Shown piece after piece: positions 11,400-22,606 of a stretch of DNA of 64,000 bases. The position numbers and the translations under genes are program-made. Source of the DNA: Hansfordia pulvinata (lineage: Eukaryota; Ascomycota; Sordariomycetes; Xylariales); the NCBI GenBank assembly GCA_006538405.1, contig BJKQ01000014.1, positions 372,001 through 436,000 on the forward strand. Direction: 5' to 3'. The notes under the pieces are model-generated. The model was not told the DNA's origin and searched no databases. It worked only from the letters and a program-made list of their open reading frames with translations. Each line of letters starts with the position of its first letter. The stretch's first letter is position 1.

Positions 11400-12700
11400 C
11401 CCTCCCCGACGACACGAACCCACGCGTTCTTGACTCCGACACAGCCGAGAAGGGCGCCCCACACATCGGTCCCGACAAGGACTTGACGCTGTGGCAATAT
11501 GCTCTGTGAAGGAAATGGCAGCTGATTTCCCTCTTCATCTCTTGCGCCAGCTTCGCCGGCCTCATCGCCATCGTCACGCGCTACGAGAACGTGCCCCTCT
11601 CCCATAGGTCCTCGCCCGTCATCACCATCAACGCCGTCATCGCCGGGCTGGCGACCATCATGAAAGGCGCCCTTGTCTTCCCCGTCACCGACGCGGTCAG
11701 CTAGAGCAAATGGCACCACTTCCAGCACTCGCCCACCGGCGCACCCTTGCTGGACCTTGATCGCGTCGACCACGTCTCGCGCGGACCCTGGGGCAGCGCC
11801 AAGTGGATCGCCACCACGAGCCCCTTGCGCGACCCGATCGTCACCTTGTCCGCCGTGCTGCTGATCGTCGGTGTCGCCTTCAACCTCTTCGCTCAACAGA
11901 TCCTCGACATTGGGGTAGAGAAAGTCGCCGACGACAGCCTTTTCGCCAAAGTCCCTTGGGTCCTCAAGGCCACGGGCCTGCCCCTTCGCACTCGACAGCA
12001 ATCTGGGGTACAGCACGAAGGACACCGACTGGGCCACTGCCGCCATCGATGGGATGCGCAAGAACGACATTCCCGACCTGCCCATCGTGTGCCCGAGCGG
12101 CTACTGCACCTGGCCCGTCGTGCGGACCTTCGGGATGTGTGGCGACTGTATCGAGTCCCCCGAATCCATGCTGCAGTCCCGACAGTGCAGAGATTGAGGC
12201 GGCGAGGAAGAGATTTGGGGCTGGGGGGAAGGCCCGGCTAAAATCTGCAACTACGCAGCTTATACAAGCGCACCCAGCCCGCCCAATAGACCCGAGAATA
12301 CCAGGCCTTTGCTGCCGACGCATCTGGCCTTCGCTACCTGGAGGGCGATCTTTCCTCGACCAATGGCATCGAGATCCTCAAGCTGGGCGCGACCAAAACG
12401 GACGAGTTCTACCAGCAGAAGAACATGACCAACTACGCCCGCTCCAGCGGAAGCCAGACAAACTACGGCTCTACGACCTACAAAGGCATAGCCCGCAATA
12501 GCGGCTCGTTTGAGATCGTGGAGTTGGAGACGTACAGAGATTCGCCACAACACGTCTTCCCGGACCCCTCCTCCAACAAAAGCAAGGCAAAGACCGGCAC
12601 GTTCAAGAGCACCAAATGCGCCCTGTGGTACTGCATGCAGACCATAGAATCGCGTTCCGGCACCACGTGCGGATCGACAGCACCTTGGTGCCGCTCATGA
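11400..12700 (+). pseudogene. Decayed DUF3176 family membrane-protein gene
   Basis: DUF3176 proteins are fungal multi-pass membrane proteins of unknown function. Pieces recognised in order: RKWQLISLFISCASFAG with a first membrane segment (from 11510); ITINAVIAGLATIMKGALV (second segment); SKWHHF; DHVSRGPWGSA and a third hydrophobic segment to about 11910; CPSGYCTW with GMCGDC (12090-12150), matching the family's Cys-rich luminal motif; and STKCALWYC (about 12603-12630), matching its late ..CALYWC.. motif. It is broken by TGA at 11507, TAG at 11701 and TGA at 12195, and by frame changes near 11980 and 12300. The TAG at 11701 stands where the family usually has a Gln (..SQLKW..), so CAG to TAG is likely. 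The N and C termini are not defined. The breaks are too many for sequencing error alone. Confidence 0.8.
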
Positions 12701-13820
12701 TCTCGGCGGACGCGGAGCTCCTCGGCGGCCTGGGCCTCGGGGCCGCGACTTCGCCTCGGGCGACCACCTAGCGGAGGCGGTCGGGCACAGACGCGCCCAG
12801 CTGAGGAGGGAGGGAGATTGGTGGGCCATGGGGACCCCACGATAATAGTGCGGGAGGCCCGGCGGAGTGTTGTGCATCCCACCCCCCGCCTCATATTGAA
12901 TGTAATAACAATTGCTGTACTCTCCCCACCGTATCTTTCAATGCGATTTGCTTTGTCTCTTGCGAATTGAAGGGTGGAGAGAGAGAGTGTGTTAGAGAGA
13001 GAGTGAGAGAGACGAGCTGGGTCCGTGGCGGTGGGCAGTTGCCTGCGACGGCTTGCGGGTCGGCTGCCCCGAGGCGCGCCTGAGCCTTCACGGAAGAGCA
13101 GCCAAGGCCATTGGGGAACAGTAAGGCCCTTGCACACTTGATCTATGGCGAGGCCTGCTCTGGTGGGGCTTGTGGCCAAGGCGAGCCGCGACGTCAGCTG
13201 ATGTCGAGTCTGAGACAACCAGGGACTCGCATTGCTCGTCGGGAGGCGAGAAGACAGGAAGGACATTGCAACTGTCGTGCCTCGCGGTCTGGAGCTTTGA
13301 ACGATACAGCCCTCTCTGAACGGAAGCCAAGTGAACTGTGTCACCGTGTAAACAACAATACTCCGGCCCAGAGACCATGGAGAGGGCCGTACTGTGGCCA
13401 CCGAATGCAGTGTGTGCAGGCTGCTTGGAGTCTTCGAGCTCTTTGCCAGTGTCACTGTGACTCTACGGGTGCGGGTATCTATTCTTAGCTCTCTGGCAGG
13501 CTCGGTCGAATTTGGGGCGAAATTGACAACGACGACTTGGACAGAGCTTGAGGGTGATCAACGTTGCCGCTCGCGTGAGCGACCATGTATGGCGATTGCA
13601 TCTCACGTGATCCAACGGCTGACACCTGACGTAGGGAGACGAAACAGGCTCCAGAGTTCTGTGGTGGACTGAGCAGACAATGTCGAAGTCACGGTCAACA
13701 AGCACCAAAGATTGGCAACATATAAACGCCCCCCCGCCCGGCTGGGCTTCATGCTAGTTACCAGACTTGCAGCCAGAACCCGACATCCAGCATCAATCAA
13801 CACCACCCAAGGCCCGCCAT
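12701..13820. other. Intergenic region before the small secreted-protein gene
   Basis: No gene is supported. GAGAGA-rich sequence lies at 12975-13015. The right end contains the promoter of the gene at 13822, including a TATA box. Confidence 0.4.
13721..13726 (+). promoter_or_regulatory. TATA box of the secreted-protein gene at 13822
   Basis: TATAAA lies 96 bases upstream of the ATG at 13822, and an ATTGG (inverted CCAAT) sits just before it at 13711. Spacing suits a short fungal 5' UTR. Confidence 0.6.
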
Positions 13821-13821
13821 C

Positions 13822-14327
13822 ATGCTCCTCGCAAGCCCTCTTAGCTTTCTCGTCGGCAGCGCATTCGCGCTGGCAGGGGCGCAGGCCGCAAGACTCCAGG
13901 CCTACTCTTCCCAGGGCCGCTACACTGTAAGCTTGGAGATCGAAGAGCATTTGAAGATTCCCCCCTACGAGATGAACGCGGGATTCATTGCACCCAGCAT
14001 TGAATATTGGGTGGCCGAATGGGATAATGATTACGAAGAGCTTTTCGTGTTTGAGTCCCGAAACACGGCAATGGAGTTTGGTCGAGAGGTTAAGAACATA
14101 AACAACATCCGTGCGAAGTGGGAGGATTCGAGACTCCAGCGGCCAGACGACGAAATACCCACCAAAGCCTTCTTGGTGAAACCCAAGCTCAAATATGTCG
14201 TCATGGTTAGAACGGACCTACTCACGGGGTAAGAATCCTGGACGCTCTGAGGGTTGCGCAGCTCGGCCCGACTTGGGTCGAGGGGCCAGAATTCCAGGCT
14301 CGACGCTTTTCGCGGATGGGCCAGTGA
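13822..14327 (+). CDS. Small secreted protein (168 aa with one base restored)
   Basis: It begins MLLASPLSFLVGSAFALAG, a clear signal peptide cleaved near Ala20-Ala23, so the product is probably secreted. The mature part is acidic with aromatic and charged segments (VAEWDNDYEELFVFESR) and lacks a cysteine framework. As written, the frame stops after LLTG at 14230-14232 (136 aa). One more G in the run 14226-14229 would continue it as VRILDALRVAQLGPTWVEG.. to TGA at 14325-14327, which reads like a natural C terminus and gives a length divisible by three. A 33-base GTAAGA..CAG gap at the same place is too short for an intron. It has its own TATA box. No family recognised; effector-like by size and secretion only. 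Confidence 0.6.
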
Positions 14328-15329
14328 GGTCTTGCACCACGAGGAAGGGGCGCGGATTGGGGAATGTGGCGTGGAGTTGAAGGGAGGCTAGACTGTCTAC
14401 AGCCACGCGTAACAAACTGCGCAGTCGAGCGTCGTGCTCTCTGTGTGGTATGCTCGCTCAACTGAACCGAATAAAGATTGACCATTGACATCTCCGACTA
14501 CCAGCCACATGCACCTATTGGATACATGGACATACCCGTCCGTATTGACTACATGTACATACCTAATCGAGGCACATTTGATGTATCAATGTAGAACCTA
14601 CCTAACTGGAACAATGCGGGCGTGGGCACCTGAACATATGACGCACAAGATATGGTGCGTGTATGATGCAGCACGGAAGGTGCGACTGTCGAGCAGGAGA
14701 GGTACCTGGTGCGTTCCTGCCGACAACAGCCAACACAGGCAGGCAGGCAGGGGCAGACTGGACCAATCGAACTTCATCAATGCTTCCATCCCTTCCGCCT
14801 CACTTCATGATCGCGCCAGCACAACCATCCACGGCTGCCTCCATTGCCAGGGACATCCGATGGTTACCCCCCTCAAGGCGGCGATCGCGCTGGCGGCGGC
14901 GAATGCGGGGGCTAGGCGAATCAGGAGCCATCTCGTCGACCACGACTTGGGATACGTGTGCGAATAGTCACTGTCCCTCCAGGAGCACCACCAGACGACC
15001 CGGACCGACCTGCTGATAAGACGACGTCGGCACGCCCGATCAGCCGATCTCGGCTGCACCCACGCCGGCACTGGGTGATACGCACGCCGGCACTGGGTGA
15101 TACGCACGCCGGCTCGGCTTCGTTGCCAATCACAGACAAGCACGATCAGCACAGACAGCGTGACGCCGCGACTTCGATGGAACATGCTCGGCCACCAGGA
15201 TTGCGTTGCGATTCCCCGCATCGCATCTACGGGCGTAGCCATCATCTCCCGGCCGTGTTGTGTCAGCCGCGACAAAGAACTCCTTGCGCCGAAAGTCAAT
15301 CGGATCTTGCAGACCCGGGACAGTCTGAC
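14328..15329. other. Intergenic region with a 22-base tandem repeat
   Basis: No gene is supported. Open frames around 14485-14970 are short and lack domain or coding signals. A tandem repeat at 15062-15113 is listed separately. The right end is the 5' region of the gene at 15330. Confidence 0.4.
15062..15113. repeat. 22-base tandem repeat, 2.4 copies
   Basis: Two perfect copies of a 22-base unit beginning ACGCCGGCACTGGG (15062-15083 and 15084-15105) and an 8-base partial third copy. Confidence 0.9.
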
Positions 15330-16955
15330 ATGGCTTCAGCCGTCTCGGCGCGAATGGAGGCAATCGTCAGACCTCTTCTGGGACCCATTGCCGGGCCTCT
15401 GCTGGTGGCGCTCGCGTTGCTGTACGCCTTGACGCGACGCCGGAAGCAGCAGCTCTCGACAAGATCCCACGGAGTTCCGGCCTCGAAACCGGGTCTGCGC
15501 TCAACTTTTCCGCCGTCGCAGCGACACAGGCTGGTAGGCGGAGGGGGAAATGCTGACTTGAGTCATAAAGCATGCTACCGCTCGCCGCTCGGACTCGAGG
15601 ACGACTGGCGCGCCGCCGACGACACCGCGCACTGCAGCAGCAGCGGCTTCTTTGTTGGTGAGATCCGCGCGCTCGGCGACCTGCCCGACTATGCCCACCT
15701 CTCCGACGTCCCGCTGCCCCGGGCCTATCCCGAGTTTGATATCCGAACGGCGCGGCCGCGCCCGTACCGTCCGCTGAGGTGGCCATACCATCAAACCATG
15801 TGTGAGTTCCCCTTTCTGCGCGTGCCGATTGGAAGAATGCGAGACGAGAATGGCTGACCAGCTCATTCCCTCTCGTCCCCTTTATTATCTTGCAGCCCTC
15901 ACAAAACTCGAGCCCGACTGGTGGATCGAGCTTGAATCGAAGTACCGCGAGCGCATTGAGCAGCGGCAGTCCCTTTATCGCGAGCACGGCACAGCGGTGC
16001 TGAACTGGCTTCCCGGAACGGAGCTGGCCTGCAAAGAGCTGATGGAGATGGTGGTGCAGTTTCTGTGCGCGCGCTACCCACAGTACTTTTCCCTATCTTC
16101 TTCCTCTTCTACAGCCAACGAGTCTGGGCCACGGACGCCCTCTTGCACCTGGACACTGGAGAACCGCATCCTGGGCACCGCCTCACCGCTGAACGGTAGC
16201 CAAGCTAAACACCCGCTGCTCGTGCTGCTAGACCACGTCCCCGAAGACTTTGCCCTTGTGCTGCGTGATCCCAGCACAGGATGCTATCACCTGCGCGCGG
16301 GCGTCATCTGCTCCGCGATCGGCTGGAGCCTTGGCTCCAAGATGGGGAAGCGGCTCAACGAGATCCACGGGCCTGTTCCCCGGTACGAAGAAAAGATGAG
16401 CTTCAGCATGGACCGCTTCTTTGCGCGCATGCCCGCGGGCAAGCCCATCCAGCGCGGTTCCTGGAGCTGGGAGGTCGGAAAGCCGCTGTATGCCCCCGCA
16501 GCGGGCGATAATGAAAGCGCTCAGGCGAAGGCGCAGCAGGATCCTGGTCTGTCGCCCGAGGACGTCCATTTTCGCGTTGATTGGCAGACGCTGCGCCGCC
16601 TGCCGTTGTCCGGCGCCATCGCATTCAATTTCAAAGCCCTGTTCACGCCGCTTCCCGAGCTGCGCGACGAGACCGGCATTCCGGGGCTGGCGCTCCGGGT
16701 CCTGACCCAGGGCAGCCCGGAGATCATGCGGTATAAGAGCACCTGGCACACAGAGCATGTCGTGATCCGGAGCTGCGGCGTTTCGACCGCGAGCAGAAAC
16801 AGAAGCTGTGTCGGCCCGAAGAAGGGGGGGAGGAGAGGCGCCAGCAGCACGTTGGGGTCGGGGACGAATCGGGTTGGGAGGAGGCCACCACCCTTGACGA
16901 GAGCCCATTCTTCCCCGGGTGGGAGGACAAGTGGCACGCGCAGCAGGGTTTTTGA
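15330..16955 (+). CDS. DUF3445 / heme-dependent oxidative N-demethylase-like protein
   Basis: Two exons, 15330-15801 and 15896-16955; the intron has donor GTGAGT and acceptor TTGCAG. About 510 aa. The N terminus has a membrane segment (VRPLLGPIAGPLLVALALLY, about residues 12-31) followed by RRRK, so the protein is probably anchored with the domain on one side. The DUF3445 domain runs from PLRWPYHQTM through LTKLEPDWWIELE and QFLCARYPQYF to FALVLRDPSTGCYHLRAG. Family members are described as heme-dependent oxidative N-demethylases; the substrate is unknown here. Near 16764 the frame must shift by one missing G (..EHVV then DPELRRFDREQK..), after which the conserved-looking end PFFPGWEDKWHAQQGF and TGA at 16953-16955 are reached. 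Read straight through, the C terminus becomes an Arg/Ser-rich tail ending at 16995. Family call is firm. Confidence 0.82.
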
Positions 16956-17620
16956 TATTTTCCGCCGAACATGGGAGCCCTTAGCCGCATATTGACTCGA
17001 AAATGCCCCAGGGTAGCCACTCGAAGTTGGGTAAGGGTAAAGGCAGATTCCCAGTGCTTTGAAAGCAGCGTAGAGGGCCAGGTTTAATAAAATGCTACTG
17101 TGGAGCTTGCCTCGCAGGAGTCTGACATGTAAGCGGGAGGCTCGAACCAAAGCACCACGGGTGCCAGAAGGGCAAACTGGAGGCGGTGTCTTGCTCAAGA
17201 AGCTCTGATGTGAGCCGTGTCCGTCTTGCTTTATCCACCTTTTGATTTCTACTTTTGTTTATTCCTTCTTTGTCTTTTCGCGTCTTGGAGGCCGATCCGG
17301 TCCCCAGTCATCTCGCCGCGGCTCCGATGGTGTCCGCGATACTCTCAGCGTTGGCAGGCTTACACGGCTCCACCGCCACAGCCACCATTTGCCTTTGGGA
17401 GCCGACCCTTGACCAAGGTCTTCCCAGCCATGACAAGATCGGTGTGAGGCTTACTTCAGAGGCCAGGAGGGTACCTTCGAAGGCAATGACGGTGCTTCGG
17501 GAGCGCACTATAGCTGCTGTCCTTCACGCGCAGCACGGCGTGTTCTCCATTGTCCTCCCGAGACTTTGGCGAACACGCACCCACACCACCTCCCGCAGCC
17601 CACCGCTCGAAACCGTCAGC
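16956..17620. other. Intergenic region
   Basis: Holds the 3' end of the preceding gene and the promoter of the secreted-protein gene. A pyrimidine-rich stretch lies at 17220-17285. No gene or clear TATA box seen. Confidence 0.4.
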
Positions 17621-19015
17621 ATGCGGCGTGCAAAGACTGCCATGCCTCCGCTTTCCTGGCTCTTGATATGGCTCGCCCTTGGTAGTCTGGGCTTCAGCTC
17701 ACGATTGGGATACGGCATATCTGACCATACTGACCTGGATGGAGAGGACCAACACGCCTCCTGTCGCGCGATTCCAGACCAGTTAGCGCGCCGGGGAGCG
17801 ATGGGATGGAACTTGAGCCGTCTCAGAGGCCGACGGCCGTGGAACGCACCGCAGCGAGAAGCGAAGCCCCGGAGGAACCGGGTAGCGACGACCAAGAACT
17901 ACGGTGAGCCAGCCCCATCCATACGAGGCTGAGGCGAGAGTTGCGTTTCCCGGTCCTCAATATCCTCCTGGTCGTCTAAAGTAGCTGACGAAAAGCCGTT
18001 CCCCGAGTCCACAAGGCGGCGACCTGGAGAAGTTCTTCCGGGGCGAGGTCGCGCGGGCGGTGGGGCAGGACAACGACCTGTTCTGCCCGAGCAGCGGGGT
18101 GACGTCTTCGGACTACCGGCTGTTCGGCAGGGAGCCGGTCGAGTTCGCCGTGTCCGGGGTCCGGGGGTGCGCCAACTTCCTCATGATCTCGCGGCGGGGC
18201 TTCTGGATCCAGCACACGTGGCAGAAGTACGGGTTCTCCTCGGGCGAGAAGCGCAAGGACTACGACAGACGCCCGATGGAGAAGTACGTCATGGCGCCGC
18301 TCGAGTACCAGGGCCGAGGCTCTCACAACGGGCTGTGGAACAAGCACCAGAAGGCCGGAATACTCAACCTGCGGAGCCAGTCGGACCGGTACCACCCTCT
18401 GCAGGACAGTAAGCTTGTCCCCTTCCGCATCGGCCGACACCTGCGAGGGGACCGTCTCGCTGCCAAGGGAGATTACTAATATGGGAACGTGCTACAGGCC
18501 AGGAAGCCAGAAAGGTCAAGGACATGCTCAACGACGACGCGCGACCGCGGTTCTGGACGTATATGGACGGGACCACTCTCGACGGGGGCGCCGTCTTCGA
18601 CCTCAAGGATGAGCGGCAAGACAACAGAGACGTGACCCGGAGAGGGCCGGTCGCCATGGGCCACAGCGAGATATCCGAGATCACCAAGAGGGTGAGCGCC
18701 CTGACGGAGAACCACGCTCCCAACAGGGACGACTGCCCGGCGACGTGGCCCTTGTGCAACTGCTACCCTTACCAGGCGATCCAGGTGGCGCGCTTCGGGG
18801 GCAGGGAGGACTCGTTCTACGGGTCGCCGGAGGCCCAGACGCTGGCCAAGGACCTCGACTTCGAGTACCCCGAGGGCAAGATGCTGATCCAGTACCAGCC
18901 CCCGGTCGACGAGCACGGCAACTACGACCGGCGCGGCAAGGCGAGCTACAGGGTCTACTTTGACGGCAGACGCTTCATACAGTCGGTCGACGAGTGGATG
19001 CCGAGAGACGCCTGA
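17621..19015 (+). CDS. Secreted protein of unknown family, three exons
   Basis: The ATG at 17621 gives MRRAKTAMPPLSWLLIWLAL.., a signal peptide with hydrophobic core PLSWLLIWLALGSLGF. Suggested exons: 17621-17903, 18016-18408 and 18498-19015, about 397 aa. The second intron is clear (GTAAGC..CTACAG). For the first intron the donor GTGAGC is clear, but the acceptor is not: AAG at 18014-18015 keeps the frame, while the more typical TAG at 17983-17984 gives ADEKPFPES and would need an indel. The later exons hold DNDLFCPSS, RRGFWIQHTWQKYG, FWTYMDGTTLDGG and KMLIQY with YRVYFDGRRF. The layout reminds me of a broad group of uncharacterised secreted proteins in Sordariomycetes, but I cannot name it. 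Codon use is strongly GC-biased in the last two exons. No catalytic motif identified. Confidence 0.6.
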
Positions 19016-19537
19016 CGATCCGAAAGGGCGGCTTGCGGTGGGAGAACCAGATGCCGCTGCATAGACACTTACGTCAGGTCCAGATTATGTAAGTCGGTAG
19101 AAAAGCATCTCACAACACACTCGGAGTCAGAAAGAGTAATATCTATGCTTACTCGGCGTCTCTTGGGGGGGGGGTGGGGGGACGTGCTGTCCAGGGACGG
19201 CTGGACGTGACAGATCGCGCGACGGCCGGCTGCAGGGGTCGCAGTCCCGGCACCGGGTAGCATCTGACGGCTATGGTGGCCGTGAGCAACAAATGCCTCC
19301 CACTCCATCCTGTAGTCTCGAGAACCTCGTTGCCGGGCTGCTGTGGCTGCGAGGGGGTAGATACATTCACAAGACCCCCCCGAATCACTGGCTTCAAACC
19401 CACTTGGGGAGCTGGCTCATTCAGTCAGTTGGGTTTCGAACCGCGTACATTGTCTATCTTACTGCACCAGACTGACCGGGCTGTGCAGCGGCCAGAAAGA
19501 CACAGATTTTCATTTCGACGGTTAGTTGCCTCTACTA

Positions 19538-19834
19538 TTTCCCAACACAGTGGTAATACGTCTGGGGCTCAGCAGCAGAGGCCGTCTCCTCTCCCAGACG
19601 CCCGTCTGAACTCGAGAAGACCTCTTGGGCATCGGGGCCCGGAAGTTCTTCAAACGAGAGAGCGCCGGTCCCCCCATTCACCGTGACCGAGTTCAACGCG
19701 GGCACCAAGCAGAGCAGCACATGGGACAAGACCCCGATCAGGACCGCCCTGAGGGGGGGCAACGACAGCAGTAACGGCACGGTGATCGACACGGCAGGGA
19801 GAGACGCCAACTCGCTGGGGTTAACCGAGTAGGG
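19538..19834 (+). pseudogene. Possible decayed coding sequence downstream of the secreted-protein gene
   Basis: One frame reads with a protein-like texture: FTVTEFNAGTKQSSTWDKTP.. and RTALRGGNDSS..VIDTAGRDANSLGL, ending at a TAG created inside the tandem repeat at 19817. A TAA interrupts the frame at about 19552. Protein-like fragments in other frames continue to about 20270 (for example ANVVVVAAFEIPAP), without a single open frame. This looks like a gene in decay, perhaps of the same secreted class as its neighbour, but I do not recognise a family. Confidence 0.3.
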
Positions 19835-19862
19835 GTTAACCGAGTAGGGGGTTAACCGAGTA
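19817..19862. repeat. Triple tandem repeat GGGGTTAACCGAGTA
   Basis: Three copies of GGGGTTAACCGAGTA at 19817-19831, 19832-19846 and 19847-19862; the third has one extra G. The three in-frame GAGTAG stops end the fragment upstream, so the repeat may have helped to break the reading frame. Confidence 0.9.
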
Positions 19863-20584
19863 GGGGGCCCGGAGATCTCCGCCGTCGAGCCAGAAACCCC
19901 CGGGTCGGGCTCGTGCACATCCCCCCAGCTCCCGGACGAGGAAGACCAAAGGTCTGCACCGTGACGCTGCTCCAGGGAGGGAGGCCGGTACGCGCTCGCG
20001 GCGCGGCACCGCGAGGCGACGGACCACCGACCAGGAACGCCCGCGTCTGGGTTGGTCGTGGGTCACGAGAACGGGAGCGTTCAAGGACCGGGCGAACGTC
20101 GTCGTCGTCGCGGCCTTTGAGATCCCGGCCCCGAGCGCACGACGAACAAATGCCAAGATCGGCCTTGAGAGGCTTCACAGTCTTGGTGCTGGACAAGGCC
20201 TCTCGGCAGCATATGGGGCCACTTGCAAGACCCCCTCCCCTCGGAAAACACTGCGGCGCTTGATGAGGTTTCCCTGACCGCGCCGGCAGAGGTCCGGAGC
20301 TTGGATCAGCCTGTCATGGGGCTTTGATAAGCCTGTTGTCACGAGGGCGCGCTGTACCGCGGGAGCTCCTCGACGACAGGGCCGAGGTCGTCATGGGGAC
20401 CATGTGGCGGGTCCCGGGGAGGTCATGTTCAGAGGGGGGGGGGGGAAGGGGGGTCACCGACGAGATGGACGAGCTCGCGATTGTCTTCCTGTTCCCTGTG
20501 TACAGGATGGGTGTCGCGTACAGGCCCCTCTCTCATCGGCCGCAAGGGGGTTGTTCTCTGCTTTCGAGATACCTGGGGAAAAAC

Positions 20585-20634
<50 letters not shown>

Positions 20635-21036
20635 GCCCCGCTTCCCTATTACCTGGTGTGTGAAGGCGATGCTATGGTGCTTTGGCCAACTCGTTGATCT
20701 CGGCGCCTGCCTCGGAGGGCCTCGGGCGCCGCTTCATGTCCTCGAAGCGTGCGTTGCAAGCGCTACGAGACGGCGAGGTGTGACGAGGACGTATCCCGCT
20801 TCGATTGAGTGGAAGACGACGAATGACGAGAGAAGGGCCAGAAAATCATACCCCTTTAGTCGGCCGTGTTGAGGTTGTAGCAGTTGCCAGCCCGAGGGCC
20901 AAGCTTTCATCTCTTCATGAAGCGGGCTTCGGTCTCTTCACCTGAGTTGGGTCTCCCTTCAGCATTGGTGGGGTGAACCGGGATGTGGTGAGATGAATAG
21001 TGATACATCCAGGATGACATCTAGGGTTGGGATTCT
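19863..21036. other. Intergenic region with decayed sequence and a GT microsatellite
   Basis: Fragments of apparent coding texture up to about 20270, a G-rich run at 20432-20450 and a long GT repeat. From 20880 to 21036 lies the 3' flank of the minus-strand gene. No intact gene. Confidence 0.4.
20587..20632. repeat. (GT)23 microsatellite
   Basis: Uninterrupted 46-base GT dinucleotide repeat. Confidence 0.97.
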
Positions 21037-22504
21037 TTACTCATAGTTGCAGGCTTGCAACGAAAAGGCAAGGACGAAGACCCCCAAGCTCCTCATGTGG
21101 CTTTCTACCGAGGTGCTGAACGGTCCGTATTCACGCATGGTCATGAATGAGCCCTCTGGCGGCGGCTCATCAGACCCAATCTCCAGCTCTGCGCTGCCAG
21201 TATGTGACCTTGTCCTTGCTCTGCCATCTCCACTTCGTGCGAGCTCCAGAGGTGCCTTCTTCGGCGGAGAGTCATTCCGTATAAAACTCACGTATTCGCC
21301 AGTGAAGCTGGCAAATGTCAAGTAAATCTCATCCCGGTCTTGAGAAATCAGTAGTCGACTAAGGGAACAGTCACGGCCATCAGGGCAGAACACGTCAGAG
21401 GGTTAGCACTCGGTTTCGTGGGATTACAGAGATGACGTAAGCAAGGGCCCTCACTCACGTTGCGCGTTCGTTTCTTCCAAGGCCCTGTGGGGGGCTTTCG
21501 TTTACCCAAGCGGCCATCTGGGCAGATTCTTGGATGCGAATAGCAGTAACACTGCTATTGGTCCGGGGAAAAGGCTTGACCTCAACGATCGCTTTGGCTT
21601 CCTCGGAATTTTGAAATCTGAGGTAGCCGTCGACGTCCGCCCTGTAGACCTTGGTGCCCTTCTGCTGCGGCGAGGCACGATTGGCTTGGTCGGTTAGAAA
21701 GAAGGACTTTCGATGCATGGACCAGTAGCCCTTAACAGGCGAGTGCAACGTGGAGGCACCGAGGAATGCGATCAGGGCCACATTGACCAGTTGTTCGTCT
21801 CTCGCTGCCTGAGGCGTGACTTGGAAATCGGAAGACCCAGGCGACATGGGAGACGCTATGAACAGCTTCTGTGTCATGTCGGAGAGAGCTTGATCATCGG
21901 CTTCGTCACCAAGCCACGGATTGTTGATAGGGGTCCTGGGGGTGCCGGGATCGGGACCCATTGGCGGCGACCCGAAGGGCAGGCTTGGCGCTTTGCTGGC
22001 CGGGGTCGGTGTCGGACCTCTCTTGGTAGGCGAAGGCAGGTCCCGTGGTGTTTTCGTTCTGCTCCTCGTGTGTGGGGGGCTGTAGGCAATCTTGGGCGTC
22101 GGAGTTGAGTTCTTGTGCTGCGATGTGTCAAGAACGTCGATCTGGTAAAGCCTTGGGAGAGAAAATGTGCCCAAGTCAGGGAACGGCGGGACACGGAGTT
22201 GCTGGGGGGTCCTTTCGAACGAGGAGAGGTAGGCTTCGAATGACCGAGACCCTGGCCACAAGAATCTTTTGGCCTCCTCATACACCTTGTGCGAGACGTA
22301 ATCGTGAAGATCACGGGACGTTAAGCGGTTGGCGCTGATGGCTTTTGGTCTAGCATAAATGACCCGAAGAAGCAGGAACTGGTCGAGCCCCATCTCGGAC
22401 CCGGAGTCCTTATGCTGGCCGTCATGGAGAGACACCCCGTGGAGATCGTGAGCCCGTACATAGTCGTGCCATTCCTCGCAAGATCGGGGCACGGCTTGAG
22501 ACAT
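21037..22504 (-). CDS. Fungal protein with probable PD-(D/E)XK nuclease-like core
   Basis: Two exons on the minus strand, 22504-21459 and 21358-21037; the 100-base intron has donor GTGAGT and acceptor TTAG. 455 aa with an intact frame. The N-terminal third (SCEEWHDYVRAHDLHGV) is followed by a Pro/Thr/Ser-rich spacer. The C-terminal part has YRADVDGYLRF, then AIVEVKPFPR, IRIQESAQMAAWV, RLLISQDRDEIYLTFASF and EYGPFSTSVESHM. The order of an Asp before a strand ending in E-V-K, with a following helix carrying Gln, fits a PD-(D/E)XK-like core (D about 292, E-V-K about 307-309). Such proteins are common as accessory genes in Sordariomycetes, and their substrate is unknown. An in-frame ATG at 22789 adds 95 residues, but those are low-complexity and cross a poly-G tract, so 22504 is preferred. 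Nuclease activity is inference. Confidence 0.72.
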
Positions 22505-22591
22505 GTTGTCTTCACGATGGGAGGGGAAGAGCAGGCTTGTCCAAGAGACGGCAATCCAGCCAGCATGGAAGACAGCAGGTGGAAAAGGGGA

Positions 22592-22606
22592 GGGGGGGGG
22601 GGGGGG
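22592..22606. repeat. Poly-G tract (15 G)
   Basis: Fifteen consecutive G on the + strand, in the probable 5' UTR of the minus-strand gene at 22504. Confidence 0.9.

Noticed and set aside
14230..14262. 33-base intron (GTAAGA..GCAG) in the small secreted-protein gene
   Set aside because: Too short for a fungal spliceosomal intron; restoring one G in the run 14226-14229 gives a better C terminus.
19425..19445. TTTCGAACC resembling a tRNA T-arm
   Set aside because: No acceptor or anticodon stems can be folded around it on either strand.
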